52,575 nt of DNA from Paenibacillus piri (GTDB taxonomy: Bacteria > Bacillota > Bacilli > Paenibacillales > NBRC-103111). Each line of letters opens with the position of its first letter. Within the stretch, counting starts at the first letter, position 1. The position numbers were made by a program, and so were the translations under genes. The notes beneath the pieces were generated by a model. That model was not told the DNA's origin, made no database searches, and worked only from the letters and a program-made list of their open reading frames with translations. Shown here piece by piece: positions 1-7,305 of this stretch. Location: contig NZ_SMRT01000030.1 of NCBI RefSeq assembly GCF_004354045.1, positions 1-52,575 on the forward strand, written 5' to 3'.

Positions 1-168
1 AAAACCAAATCAAAGGAACGCTACAAGATCGAAGCGAAGAATAGCGAACTCAAACATAGGCACGGGTATGATGTCGCCACATCCTCGGGTCTGCTTGGCA
101 TGCAGATGCAAGGAGCTATGGCGATATTCGCGGTAAATCTAAAGCGAATATTAAAGTTAACAGACTGA
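1..168 (+). CDS. IS1182-like transposase, C-terminal part (cut by window edge)
   Basis: The frame is open from the first base to a TGA at 166-168 and gives the last 55 residues of a DDE transposase. The protein starts KTKSKERYKIEAKNSELK and continues through HGYDVATSSGL to a tail ending LKRILKLTD. The ERYKIEAKNSELKH stretch followed by a GMQ(M/L)QGAM segment is characteristic of IS1182/IS4-type DDE transposases. A near-identical tail lies on the opposite strand at 52407-52575, starting at the same residue. Only the C-terminal end is present, so activity cannot be judged. The family is recalled from sequence patterns; the inverted repeats of the element are not visible. Confidence 0.85.
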   Translation, partial: KTKSKERYKIEAKNSELKHRHGYDVATSSGLLGMQMQGAMAIFAVNLKRILKLTD

Positions 169-551
169 CGGGTAACGACCTACTGTAACCATTCTGATGA
201 AAAACAGAAGACATCCGCCCCAAGAGTTGGACTGGATGTCTTCTTTGCACTTTGGGTAGATCGACGGAACCGAAAAACGTAAGTTCTTCAGTGGCCTCCC
301 TTCGGGATCGGGGGCTTTTTTTGTTTGGGTCAGAATGCCAAATAGACGGCTCAATGAATGCACCCGTCTACTCAGCAGTTAGAAAGGAGGGAAGGGTCAG
401 CTGGGGATGACCCTGATCATATCTTATGAAAATCTTATAAATGTGGAACGATATATTTTCCCATACGAAAGCCCGATTTTCTGAAACGTCCAATCTCGAA
501 ACACCATAAATCCATAAAATACACAAGCTAAATAGAAAGGAGGCGGAGGCC
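169..551. other. IS right end and gene-free stretch
   Basis: The bases up to about 325 belong to the insertion sequence end: a terminator hairpin, then GTTCTTCAGTGGCCTC at about 283-298 followed by a weak GC hairpin and a run of T. The right-hand copy shares this GTTCTTCAGTGGCCTC segment. From about 330 to 551 I see no gene. There is a small inverted repeat AGGGTCA/TGACCCT at 393-414 without a T run. CATAAAATA at 513-521 resembles a sigma-K -10 box, but no well spaced -35 partner is present. Confidence 0.4.
206..247 (+). terminator. Terminator behind the left transposase
   Basis: AGAAGACATCC at 206-216 pairs perfectly with GGATGTCTTCT at 234-244, followed by a short T-rich stretch. The same arm sequence occurs behind the right-hand transposase copy (52331-52369), so the hairpin belongs to the insertion sequence and is not a host terminator. 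Confidence 0.75.
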
Positions 552-665
552 ATGGGATTAGGATTGGGAGGATTTGGTGGTAGCTGTGGTGGATTCTTTA
601 CGTCAACAGCTACGATTCTGGTACTTTTCATTTTGTTGGTCATTGTTTCTCGTTCATTTATCTAA
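552..665 (+). CDS. YjcZ-type small sporulation membrane protein (37 aa)
   Basis: A 37-residue protein begins MGLGLGGFGGSCGGFF and continues with a single hydrophobic helix, TATILVLFILLVIVS, before ending RSFI. A glycine-rich head followed by a VLFILLVIV membrane helix is the hallmark of the YjcZ family of sporulation peptides in Bacillales. A very strong ribosome site (AAAGGAGGCGGAGG, 536-549) ends only two bases before the ATG, and a good terminator follows at 674-705, so this is a monocistronic unit. Its role in the spore is unknown. The gene is too short for most gene callers, but start, ribosome site, family pattern and terminator all agree. Confidence 0.8.
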   Translation: MGLGLGGFGGSCGGFFTSTATILVLFILLVIVSRSFI

Positions 666-673
666 ATTTTCAA

Positions 674-705
674 AAAGGATCTTGCTTTCAGCAGGATCCT
701 TTCTT
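674..705 (+). terminator. Rho-independent terminator
   Basis: AAAGGATCTTGCT and AGCAGGATCCTTT form a 13-pair stem with a single G-U pair and a three-base loop, followed by TTCTT. It ends the small sporulation gene just upstream. Confidence 0.85.
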
Positions 706-781
706 CAAATGATGAATATGAGGAATCAAAAGAAAGACTATATAAGAAAGGTAGGCGGGGTCGTCCGCTAAGGTACCCTCA

Positions 782-904
782 ATGACAAGCATAGGTACGA
801 TCTTGCTTTTCTTGATTTTATTTATTCTTTTAATCATGGTACTTTACGTGTTTGCTAATGAACGACAACTATCCATGCCGTTCACGCGGTCATTACAAAC
901 GTAA
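782..904 (+). CDS. Possible small single-helix membrane protein (40 aa)
   Basis: The reading frame starts MTSIGTILLFLILFILLIMV, which is one uninterrupted membrane helix, and ends in a short hydrophilic tail with ANERQLSMPF. The layout (short head, ILLFLILFILL helix, 40 residues) resembles small sporulation membrane peptides such as the neighbour at 552-665. Its ribosome site is weak (AAGGTACC about 12 bases upstream), so expression is less certain. It could be a real second small peptide or a chance hydrophobic frame. Confidence 0.4.
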   Translation: MTSIGTILLFLILFILLIMVLYVFANERQLSMPFTRSLQT

Positions 905-956
905 AAAAATGATCAGTGGGGGTCTGCCTTAACCTTTCTGGTAAAGAAAGACCAAT

Positions 957-1418
957 TTACATTCCGATAAACATATTTCTGCTGAAAGGCCCCCAGTTTT
1001 CTCCCATGTAGCCTGTTCTTCCCTCTAAGTTAACAAAACAAGGGAGTACTACATAAAGGACACCCCTGGTTGCATTAACCCTAAATCTCATAATAAATCT
1101 CATTCTCGAATTATCAGCAGGTGTTATCATTCCCATTTCAGGTCGTATCGCGTTTGCTCTCGTAAGTGCCTCTCCCATTCCAACATCGGCAATATCAGTG
1201 GGTTTAGTCATATTACTTCTTATCCAATAATTAGATATTGTTGTTGCTGATGCTAAATCAGTCGGCTGGTCATACGTGATTAATATTTGGTTCGGTGCGA
1301 GTTGTCTAGACTCCGTAAGAATAGGATGAGGTATCATTTGTCGGTCGTCCATAACCGTCGGTCCCTCCCAATACGGTTGAGTAGCATAAGTATTGTGAGT
1401 CAAGATTGAGTTACTCAT
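957..1418 (-). CDS. Hypothetical protein, 153 aa
   Basis: I do not recognise this protein. It has no signal peptide or membrane helix. The middle part (PNQILITYDQPTDLASATT followed by ISNYWIRS) has the rhythm of an Ig-like or SbsA-type beta-sandwich domain, in which a possible relation between a property and a functional sentence is encoded as strand-turn-strand. The C-terminal half is rich in arginine and aromatic residues. The start is well supported: GGAGGAAAA lies seven bases before the ATG at 1418. It stands alone, with about 420 bases of non-coding sequence upstream. The Ig-like suggestion is only an impression. Confidence 0.6.
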   Translation of the reverse strand: MSNSILTHNTYATQPYWEGPTVMDDRQMIPHPILTESRQLAPNQILITYDQPTDLASATTISNYWIRSNMTKPTDIADVGMGEALTRANAIRPEMGMITPADNSRMRFIMRFRVNATRGVLYVVLPCFVNLEGRTGYMGENWGPFSRNMFIGM

Positions 1419-1841
1419 TAATTTTCCTCCATTTTAAATTGCAATAGTCAAATGTCCTTAATTATTGTATGTAAACCAAAGGTTATTTGTTAATAAAATT
1501 GCTTGACCGACTTATGAATGTAAGACAGTTAGAGCAGAAGCCACCTTTCGGGACTTAACTGCATCGCCTCTCGCCTGTAAGAGCGCTCTTTCTTCGTGGA
1601 GGTTTGTCAATAAGCTAGGATGACATTCGGCGTAAGCACAAGGCTGGTAGACTTGCATTTCATTTTTTCCGCTGATTGTAGTAGTGTCCTGAGTGTCAGG
1701 TGAAAATAGTATTAGACTGACCCAATAAAAGAAACAGCAGCAACCATGGACGAGAAAAAAGTCCTAGACTGCCGCTGTTTTGTTGAACTATCGTGTTTGG
1801 ATAGCGCAACAACATTACCTATGCTACTGATTGAATTTTGT
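1419..1841. other. Gene-free stretch with hairpin-forming sequence
   Basis: No convincing gene on either strand. Near 1733-1780 there is a composite inverted repeat: outer arms AACAGC/GCTGTT and inner arms GGAC/GTCC. It could terminate the gene at 1842 or be the relic of a mobile end. A second small inverted repeat CTATC/GGATAG follows at about 1788-1804. Confidence 0.3.
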
Positions 1842-2267
1842 CTAATTTTCGTAACTTTTTAGTGGCATTCCAACAAATTCTTTGAATGACTTAATTCGAT
1901 CGCCCTCAAATTCGAAAACTACCGTAAGTTCATTGCGATAAGGTTGTTTTTTCAAAGTCCCCTCAGCCTGAAAAACTACAACTCCAAAATGGACATCGTG
2001 AAGTTCAATAAGGGAAGTAAGCTTTAGTCGCAGCACTTCCCTTTCAAAGCTGACCAGTTCTTTAAAACGTTGCTTACCAACCTGTTTATCTTTCCAATCA
2101 TCGTATGGTAAAGGGATCGAGAAATGAAATTCCTCTGTAGCAAGTGCTAGGAAATCAGTCGTGTCCCCATCTTCAAATGCGGAACGAAAAGCCTGAAAGG
2201 CTCGACTGCATGGCGAAGTTTTCACATCTCTTCCATTCGGATGGCCTATATAATTATCCTTCATCAT
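1842..2267 (-). CDS. NTF2-like (SnoaL-type) protein
   Basis: A 141-residue protein with the single-domain NTF2/ketosteroid-isomerase fold pattern. An N-terminal helix pair (SRAFQAFRSAFEDGD) leads into the sequence FLALATEEFHFSIPLP. The C-terminal beta strands alternate hydrophobic residues (VVFEFEGDRIKSFKEFVGMPL), typical of SnoaL-like proteins. Members of this fold act as small isomerases, hydrolases or ligand-binding proteins; the substrate cannot be inferred. GAGGAG lies nine bases before the first ATG; a second ATG follows directly. The broken NTF2 relative upstream (2289-2645) ends 21 bases away on the same strand, so both probably came from one operon controlled by the divergent WYL regulator. 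Confidence 0.75.
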   Translation of the reverse strand: MMKDNYIGHPNGRDVKTSPCSRAFQAFRSAFEDGDTTDFLALATEEFHFSIPLPYDDWKDKQVGKQRFKELVSFEREVLRLKLTSLIELHDVHFGVVVFQAEGTLKKQPYRNELTVVFEFEGDRIKSFKEFVGMPLKSYEN

Positions 2268-2288
2268 TCAGGTAATCTCCTCTTTTGC

Positions 2289-2645
2289 TCAAAATTGATA
2301 TTCTGTACGAATTTGGCCATTGTCATCTAAAATAAGAAAAACGATTCCACTTGCAACGACCTCTCCACCTTGTGCCGGAAGCATATCCCAGCTATACACG
2401 ACAGCATTTTGGAGTGCTTTAGAGAGATTTGCACGGACGAAGATATAACCGCCTTTTCTAACAAACTCATCGTAAGCACTAACGATTCTTTTTTCGATCT
2501 CATCGTATCCCCTTGCCTCAATCCCTTCAGCGAAATGGTTACCATCCCGGGTTCAGAATTCGGTAATAACCTTACGCCGGGTACTTTCATCTGATTCATT
2601 CCAAACCGCTACATACTTTTCAACGAACTTGTTTACCTCGATCAC
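2289..2645 (-). pseudogene. NTF2-like (SnoaL) gene broken by an in-frame stop
   Basis: Reading from a GTG at 2643-2645 behind an excellent ribosome site (AGGAGGG) gives VIEVNKFVEKYVAVWNESD, then a TGA at 2553-2555. The same frame then continues for another 88 codons (DGNHFAEGIEARGYDEIEKR, later GYIFVRANL) to a normal stop at 2289. The residue expected at the stop is probably Trp, since family members usually read (L/F)WT.DG.H here, so a single TGG to TGA change would explain it. The whole frame has the length (about 118 codons) and order of an intact NTF2-like protein. A sequencing error cannot be excluded from one sequence. Confidence 0.8.
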
Positions 2646-2700
2646 TTTTTATTCCCTCCTGAAACGATAATCTTGTCTCCTGACAAAACAAGAATATCCT

Positions 2701-2729
2701 ATAAACATGACAGGTACTTACATGTTTAT
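2701..2729. promoter_or_regulatory. Palindromic operator between WYL regulator and NTF2 pair
   Basis: ATAAACATG (2701-2709) and CATGTTTAT (2721-2729) form a perfect 9-bp inverted repeat with an 11-base spacer. It lies in the short divergent region between the broken NTF2 gene and the WYL regulator, in the position of an operator for that regulator. Binding is inferred from position only. Confidence 0.55.
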
Positions 2730-2764
2730 GTGATATGATAAAAAAAAATAAGGGATGCGGTCTT

Positions 2765-3715
2765 ATGTATAAATCTCAACGATTATTGCGATTGATGATG
2801 ATCATTAATGCAAAAAAATCATTTACCATTCCGGAGCTTGCGATGGATTTAGGTGTATCACCACGAACGATTTCTAGGGATTTAACCGATCTGGGAGAAC
2901 TAGGGGTACCCCTTTATTCCATTCAAGGGCGTGGTGGCGGCTACAGGCTTCTAAATGAACGTATACTTCCACCAATAGCGTTTACTGAAAGCGAGGCTAT
3001 TGCGATTTTTTTCGCCGTCCAGTCTCTACGATACTTTGGTGCACTTCCGTTCGGTGATCAAGCGGAATCGGCACTAGATAAGTTCTATCACTATTTGCCG
3101 TTTGATGTGAGAGAACAAATTAACCGATTACAGGATAAAGTAGCCATTTGGTCCCCCAACCGGAGTATGTCAGTCTCATGCCTCACCGTTTTATTACAAG
3201 CAATTATGATAAAATCTGCCGTTACGATTGATTACAATTCAAGCGAAAACGGGCCGAATACCAGAGAGATTCAACCAATAGGACTTTATTCTGACCGTGG
3301 TTATTGGTACTGTCCGGCATATTGTTTTACCAGGCAAGCGTACAGACTATTTCGAACGGATCGAATTTTGACTGCAAGTCTGAATGATAACGTTTCTTGT
3401 CTTGAAGATGTAGACAGGAAGTCCGTGCTCAACTGGGATGTGGAGGAATTAGACCGTCAAGAAAAAACATTATTTTGTGTTCGCTTAACAGAAAAAGGAA
3501 AGAGAAAATTAGAGGGTAACGGAAGGTTTAGAGATTTCATCGAAAGTCAGGACGAAGGAGGCGGAATTATTCGGATGCACATACCGGCTAACAAATTGGA
3601 GTTTTATACGGACATGATATGGGAGCTGGGACAAGAAGCAAAAATTGCAGAACCTATGGAAGCCATAACGTATATAAATTGTAAGTTACAAGGGATGAAA
3701 AAACTGTATCCTTAA
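2765..3715 (+). CDS. YafY-family WYL-domain transcriptional regulator
   Basis: A 316-residue regulator. Residues 1-65 form a winged helix (SQRLLRLMMIINAKK, then VSPRTISRDLTDLGELG as recognition helix, and the wing with GRGGGYRLL). The central and C-terminal part is a WYL domain, with the core reading REIQPIGLYSDRGYWYCPAY, followed by a C-terminal extension. WYL proteins sense small ligands or nucleotides and control adjacent genes. An ATG at 2735 is also in frame, but the ATG at 2765 starts the protein at the usual MYKSQRLL position with AAGGGATG upstream. The gene is divergent from the two NTF2-like genes and shares the palindrome at 2701-2729 with them, so local control of that pair is likely. 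Confidence 0.85.
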   Translation: MYKSQRLLRLMMIINAKKSFTIPELAMDLGVSPRTISRDLTDLGELGVPLYSIQGRGGGYRLLNERILPPIAFTESEAIAIFFAVQSLRYFGALPFGDQAESALDKFYHYLPFDVREQINRLQDKVAIWSPNRSMSVSCLTVLLQAIMIKSAVTIDYNSSENGPNTREIQPIGLYSDRGYWYCPAYCFTRQAYRLFRTDRILTASLNDNVSCLEDVDRKSVLNWDVEELDRQEKTLFCVRLTEKGKRKLEGNGRFRDFIESQDEGGGIIRMHIPANKLEFYTDMIWELGQEAKIAEPMEAITYINCKLQGMKKLYP

Positions 3716-3943
3716 TGTTGCATGATATTCAAGTAAGTAGTAATTCCCTGGTAGTAATTCCCTGTTAAAGTTAATCTGCCCTTTTGTTGAGCGGTAGCTT
3801 CAATAGGACAACCGCTGCTTAAAGTTGTCGTTAGCGTACCCTTTAGTACTATTCATTCCGCCCGCGGCACGCGCCGTTGGACACAGCTAAAAAAACAAGT
3901 TCAATGGAATTGACAATGGGATATAAGTGCGTTATTTTCATTA

Positions 3944-3959
3944 TGTACCTAATTGTACA
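3944..3959. promoter_or_regulatory. TetR operator copy 1
   Basis: TGTAC (3944-3948), six-base spacer, GTACA (3955-3959). The flanks also match the second copy at 4572-4587 (ATTATGTACC before, CAAAATG after). It lies 16 bases before the TTG start of the TetR gene, which implies autoregulation. Confidence 0.7.
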
Positions 3960-3974
3960 AAATGGGGTGGGGAG

Positions 3975-4556
3975 TTGGCACGTCCTCGTGAGTTTGATGA
4001 AAAGAAAGCTTTGAATGTCGCTTTGGAGTTGTTTTGGAAGAAAGGTTACGAAGCAACGTCCATTTCGGATTTAGCGAGTAAAATGGGAATAAATCGCCCA
4101 AGTCTGTACTCTGCATTTGGAGATAAGCGTGAGTTGTTTGAAATGGCGCTAAATGCGTATCAACAAAATTATTTAAATAAGCTTCATGATATATTGGAAA
4201 AAAACAAGTCGGGCTTTCGGGGCATTGAGGCCGTGTTTGCTCGATTTGTGGAATCAATAAGGAACCCGGCTGCTCGACGCGGCTGCTTCTTTGTTAATTC
4301 TATAGCTGAATTGGCTGCGCAAGATGAGAATATTGCCGCCAAAGGACGCGAATTTCAAGAAAAAATAATTAACATGTTTGCAGATGCCTTGATGACTGGA
4401 AAAAAACATGGTGAAATTCCACTTGATTTAGACATTGAGTCTACCTCACATTTTTTAGCCATGTCGTTGGTTGGATTAAATGTTGTAATCAAAACTATGC
4501 CTGATCAAAGCTTTGTAAGAAATAACGTGCGTGCCATATTAAGTGTGATTCAATAA
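3975..4556 (+). CDS. TetR/AcrR family repressor of the MBL-fold gene
   Basis: A 193-residue TetR protein. The N-terminal helix-turn-helix is clear: FDEKKALNVALELFWKKGYE, then SISDLASKMGINRPSLYSAF. The C-terminal ligand domain has a GCFFVNSIAELAA segment typical of the YcdC/AcrR-like subgroup. An ATG lies in frame at 3927, but it would place the palindrome 3944-3959 inside the coding region. The TTG at 3975, preceded by a G-rich Shine-Dalgarno (GGGGTGGGGA), gives the normal MARPREFD start. The following gene at 4609 has the same palindrome in front of it, so the two form a repressor-target unit. Confidence 0.88.
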   Translation: MARPREFDEKKALNVALELFWKKGYEATSISDLASKMGINRPSLYSAFGDKRELFEMALNAYQQNYLNKLHDILEKNKSGFRGIEAVFARFVESIRNPAARRGCFFVNSIAELAAQDENIAAKGREFQEKIINMFADALMTGKKHGEIPLDLDIESTSHFLAMSLVGLNVVIKTMPDQSFVRNNVRAILSVIQ

Positions 4557-4571
4557 TTTTTTTAATTATTA

Positions 4572-4587
4572 TGTACCGCTATGTACA
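4572..4587. promoter_or_regulatory. TetR operator copy 2
   Basis: TGTAC (4572-4576), six-base spacer, GTACA (4583-4587), with the same outer bases as copy 1 at 3944-3959. It is 21 bases before the start of the metallo-beta-lactamase-fold gene. Confidence 0.7.
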
Positions 4588-4608
4588 AAATGAAGGGTGT
4601 TGAAATGA

Positions 4609-5274
4609 ATGAAATTGAAGCAATTGACTCGTCATGTTTGGGCAGGATACGTGTATTGGCCATTGCCTGTAATGATTTGGATCGTCGAGGATCGCGATGG
4701 ATTGACCCTGGTCGATGGAGGCCTTCCATCCATGTGGAATCCGATGCATGAAGCTATCCGCACCACATTCCGCGGTCGATCCCTAAACCGGATTCTGTTG
4801 ACTCATGGCCATAGTGACCATGTCGGAATGCTTTATGCGTTGACGGAAAGTCTGCAATTGCCGGTCACGGCTCACGAGATCGAGATTCCTTTTCTGACTG
4901 GAGAAAGATCTTACACAACATTAAGACAAGGAAGCAAAAATAAAGACATCAAACCATTTGCTCCAAACATTCTGCAACCGCTAGACATGAAGGGCAATTA
5001 TGGCGGACTTGTTCCTTTCCATACACCGGGTCACTGCTTAGGGCATGTTGCGTATTATCACCCTGAAGATAATATTTTGCTTGCAGGAGATCTATTCACC
5101 GCATTTTTCGATAAACTCCGCAGGCCAATAGAAAAGTTCACTGCCAACATGGAGGAATCACTTCAAAGCGGAGCGATTGTCAAGAGATTGCAACCACGGT
5201 TAACCGCCTGCGCTCATTGCGGAGTGGTTAAAGATGCCTCAATCCAATATATAAATTTGGTGAAGAATAACTGA
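4609..5274 (+). CDS. Metallo-beta-lactamase-fold hydrolase
   Basis: A 221-residue MBL-fold protein. The metal site is complete in the usual order: THGHSDH at residues 65-71, the HTPGH histidine at about 138-142, the GD aspartate at 160-161, and a late histidine in CAHCG near 203. A TLVDGG strand precedes it at about 33-38. Members of this subgroup are generally thioesterase- or lactonase-like hydrolases; the substrate is not visible here. GAAGGGTG lies upstream of the chosen ATG. The TetR operator 4572-4587 sits between the regulator and this gene, so expression is probably induced by the ligand of that TetR protein. No secretion signal is present, so it is cytoplasmic. Confidence 0.88.
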   Translation: MKLKQLTRHVWAGYVYWPLPVMIWIVEDRDGLTLVDGGLPSMWNPMHEAIRTTFRGRSLNRILLTHGHSDHVGMLYALTESLQLPVTAHEIEIPFLTGERSYTTLRQGSKNKDIKPFAPNILQPLDMKGNYGGLVPFHTPGHCLGHVAYYHPEDNILLAGDLFTAFFDKLRRPIEKFTANMEESLQSGAIVKRLQPRLTACAHCGVVKDASIQYINLVKNN

Positions 5275-5486
5275 ACTTTTATTGCGCATAACTGCCCGTA
5301 ACGTAATGAAACTGCCGATCGGTCCCGCGGCAGCCTCGTGATGCAGGTTGCACTATCGGTACCCATTAGCGAAACAATTTCTTTAAAGTTAATGTCTCAA
5401 TATTTTTGGGGGCTGCTAATTGAAATTCTAATGAGATAGCTTCGAGGAGCAGCATTTATCGACCCTACAATTCGTTAAACGCATCG

Positions 5487-6365
5487 TTAATTCAAATTTC
5501 TCAGCCATACGGCAAGCGCTTCGCCAACTTCATCGGGTGCGTCTTCTTGGGGATAGTGGCGGCCTGGCACAGTAACTTCGGTCTGCGATGGCCATGTACG
5601 GCAGAAATCGATGTGGGATTGCGGCAATAAGCCGGGGTCGCATTGAATGAATAGTTTGGGAACAGCGCTTTGCGCCATCCATTCTCCATACTCAGTGACA
5701 ATCTTCGCTATATCAGCCGGATCTTCATCGAACGGAAGCTGGCGTGCCCAGCTAAGAATTGGACGGCGGTTTTCGCCCGGCTCCAGGAACGGTCGACGGT
5801 ACTGTGCCATCTCTTCATCCGTCAGCTTGCGCAATATGCCGACCGGCAGGTTGAACTCGATGAACGAATTTTGTTCTAGCACCATTTGCTCCCCTTCCGG
5901 CGTCCGGAGAGCTTGGAAGATTTTACGTCCATTCTCCGGCATTTCGCTCCAACTGCGCGGCTTAATGATCGCCTCCATGTAAGCGATGCCTTTGACTGCG
6001 TCGGGATGGCGCTTACTCCAGTCGAAGCCCAGTGCCGATCCCCAGTCGTGCACCACGAAGGTCACACGATCGCCCACGCCAAGCCGATCGAGTAGCTCAT
6101 CAAGATAGCGGCGGTGCTGGGCAAAGGTGTATGCGTGAGGCCCGCTATCCGGAAGCTTTGCGGAATCCCCCATTCCAATGAGATCAGGCGCAATGCAGCG
6201 GCCAAACTTTTGGGCATAAGGAATAATGTTGCGCCAGAGATAGGAGGATGTCGGATTGCCGTGTAGGAAGACGATCGGGTCGCCGCTTCCTTCCTCCACA
6301 TATGCCATCTCTAATCCGAATACTTGAATTCGTTTTTTCTCATAGGGGAAAGCTTCATTAATCAT
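5487..6365 (-). CDS. dhaA: Haloalkane dehalogenase (alpha/beta-hydrolase)
   Basis: A 292-residue alpha/beta-hydrolase with the full catalytic pentad of subfamily II haloalkane dehalogenases. Nucleophile Asp107 is in VVHDWGSALGF, the halide-binding Asn37 in HGNPTSSYLWRN and Trp108 beside the nucleophile, the acid is Glu131 (AYMEAI) and the base His270 (GRHYPQED). The oxyanion and cap regions (RCIAPDLIGMGDS) also follow the DhaA pattern. The enzyme would hydrolyse carbon-halogen bonds to alcohol and halide. It is the last gene of a MarR / DUF5519 / dehalogenase operon and overlaps the preceding gene by eight bases. An epoxide hydrolase or haloacetate dehalogenase is less likely because of Asn37 and Trp108. 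Confidence 0.88.
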   Translation of the reverse strand: MINEAFPYEKKRIQVFGLEMAYVEEGSGDPIVFLHGNPTSSYLWRNIIPYAQKFGRCIAPDLIGMGDSAKLPDSGPHAYTFAQHRRYLDELLDRLGVGDRVTFVVHDWGSALGFDWSKRHPDAVKGIAYMEAIIKPRSWSEMPENGRKIFQALRTPEGEQMVLEQNSFIEFNLPVGILRKLTDEEMAQYRRPFLEPGENRRPILSWARQLPFDEDPADIAKIVTEYGEWMAQSAVPKLFIQCDPGLLPQSHIDFCRTWPSQTEVTVPGRHYPQEDAPDEVGEALAVWLRNLN

Positions 6366-6690
6366 TTTTCATCTCATCCTTCAATTTTATTTGATCATAT
6401 TTAGAACGCGCGATTTCAATGGCACAAGCAATATCTTGCTCGGTATTCAAATAAACGGATACCCAGCCTGAATCGGGATACATATGATGCGGGCTTGCTT
6501 TCCCTTCTTCAATCCACCGATCGCGTTCGGATTTCGACAAAAGCAGGTCGAACAAGCGGTTGCCGTGAAGATGCCCGATTTCCGTTTCGTTTAGCTGAAA
6601 TTCCACCCCTCCGAACCGATGAGGACGCTTTGTAACGCCAGCCCAGGTCAACAGTTCTTCCGTCAAGTCTATTCTCCCGTACCTGCTCAT
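6358..6690 (-). CDS. DUF5519 / luciferase-domain family protein
   Basis: A 110-residue protein with the pattern of the DUF5519 ('luciferase' domain) family: GVEFQLN.TEIGHLHGNRL near residues 28-46, then ASPHHMYPDSGWVSVYL near 66-82. The conserved HLHG and PHH...PDSGW segments are both present. No reaction is established for the family; these small proteins are often found beside MarR or TetR regulators, as here. GGAGGAGACG precedes the ATG, which lies one base after the stop of the MarR gene, and the 3' end overlaps the dehalogenase start, so the three are clearly cotranscribed. Confidence 0.8.
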   Translation of the reverse strand: MSRYGRIDLTEELLTWAGVTKRPHRFGGVEFQLNETEIGHLHGNRLFDLLLSKSERDRWIEEGKASPHHMYPDSGWVSVYLNTEQDIACAIEIARSKYDQIKLKDEMKND

Positions 6691-6691
6691 C

Positions 6692-7153
6692 TTACGTCTC
6701 CTCCTGCTCGGTCAGATTGCGAAGCACGATTTTCAGCAAGCTTACTAAAAAGTCATATTCTTCATCGGTAATACCTTTCCGCGTTTTGTTCTTAACGCGG
6801 GCCAGCGCTTCCTGCACCTTAGGTACCACCTCACGTCCCGAGTCCGTCAAATAGAGCAGATAATAGCGGTTGTCGGCGGGATCGGCTTCCCTCCGTACGT
6901 AACCTTCTGCTTCCAGCTTGGCAATCGCTTTGGCGGTAGTCGTTTTGTCAATGAACAGTTTCTCACTTAGCTCCTTCTGAGTGATTGGTTGCTGAAACGC
7001 AATCGCCATCAGAAAAATATACTGTCCGCTTCCGATTCGATAGGGTGCCAACTCGGCTGAGATCAATACCTGCATGTGTCGGTAGATGGCTGAGATGTAT
7101 TGACCGTGCGATTCCACTGCGCCCTTGTCATTCTGCCTCCAATGCTCGTTCAC
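6692..7153 (-). CDS. MarR family regulator of the dehalogenase operon
   Basis: A 153-residue MarR protein. The winged helix is at about residues 52-105: QPITQKELSEKLFIDKTTTA, then AKLEAEGYVRREADPADNR and the wing YLLYLTDSGR. The start is a GTG at 7151-7153 behind GGAGGGATAAT. It is the first gene of the operon with the DUF5519 and dehalogenase genes. Two almost identical 21-bp direct repeats overlap its promoter, so it very likely represses its own operon and responds to an organic ligand. Confidence 0.9.
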   Translation of the reverse strand: MNEHWRQNDKGAVESHGQYISAIYRHMQVLISAELAPYRIGSGQYIFLMAIAFQQPITQKELSEKLFIDKTTTAKAIAKLEAEGYVRREADPADNRYYLLYLTDSGREVVPKVQEALARVKNKTRKGITDEEYDFLVSLLKIVLRNLTEQEET

Positions 7154-7167
7154 ATTATCCCTCCTTT

Positions 7168-7225
7168 AATAGGTTGTTATTGCAACTAATTTAATAATAC
7201 GCCGAATAGGATGTTATTGCAACTA
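7168..7225 (-). promoter_or_regulatory. MarR promoter with two 21-bp operator repeats
   Basis: On the minus strand, TTGCAA (7217-7222) and TATTAT (7194-7199) are separated by exactly 17 bases and form a good sigma-A promoter. AATAGGTTGTTATTGCAACTA at 7168-7188 and AATAGGATGTTATTGCAACTA at 7205-7225 (plus-strand reading) differ at one base. One copy covers the -35 box, the other the start of transcription. Confidence 0.8.
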
Positions 7226-7305
7226 TATTTTTGGAGAATTACCAGATAGTCAAATGAAAACGGTGATCCTGTTTCAACCTCTTCATTCCCATCGATTTAA
7301 CGCCA

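Noticed and set aside
157..643. Two overlapping minus-strand frames near the left IS end
   Set aside because: No ribosome site, no family pattern, and they overlap the IS end and the small sporulation gene on the other strand.
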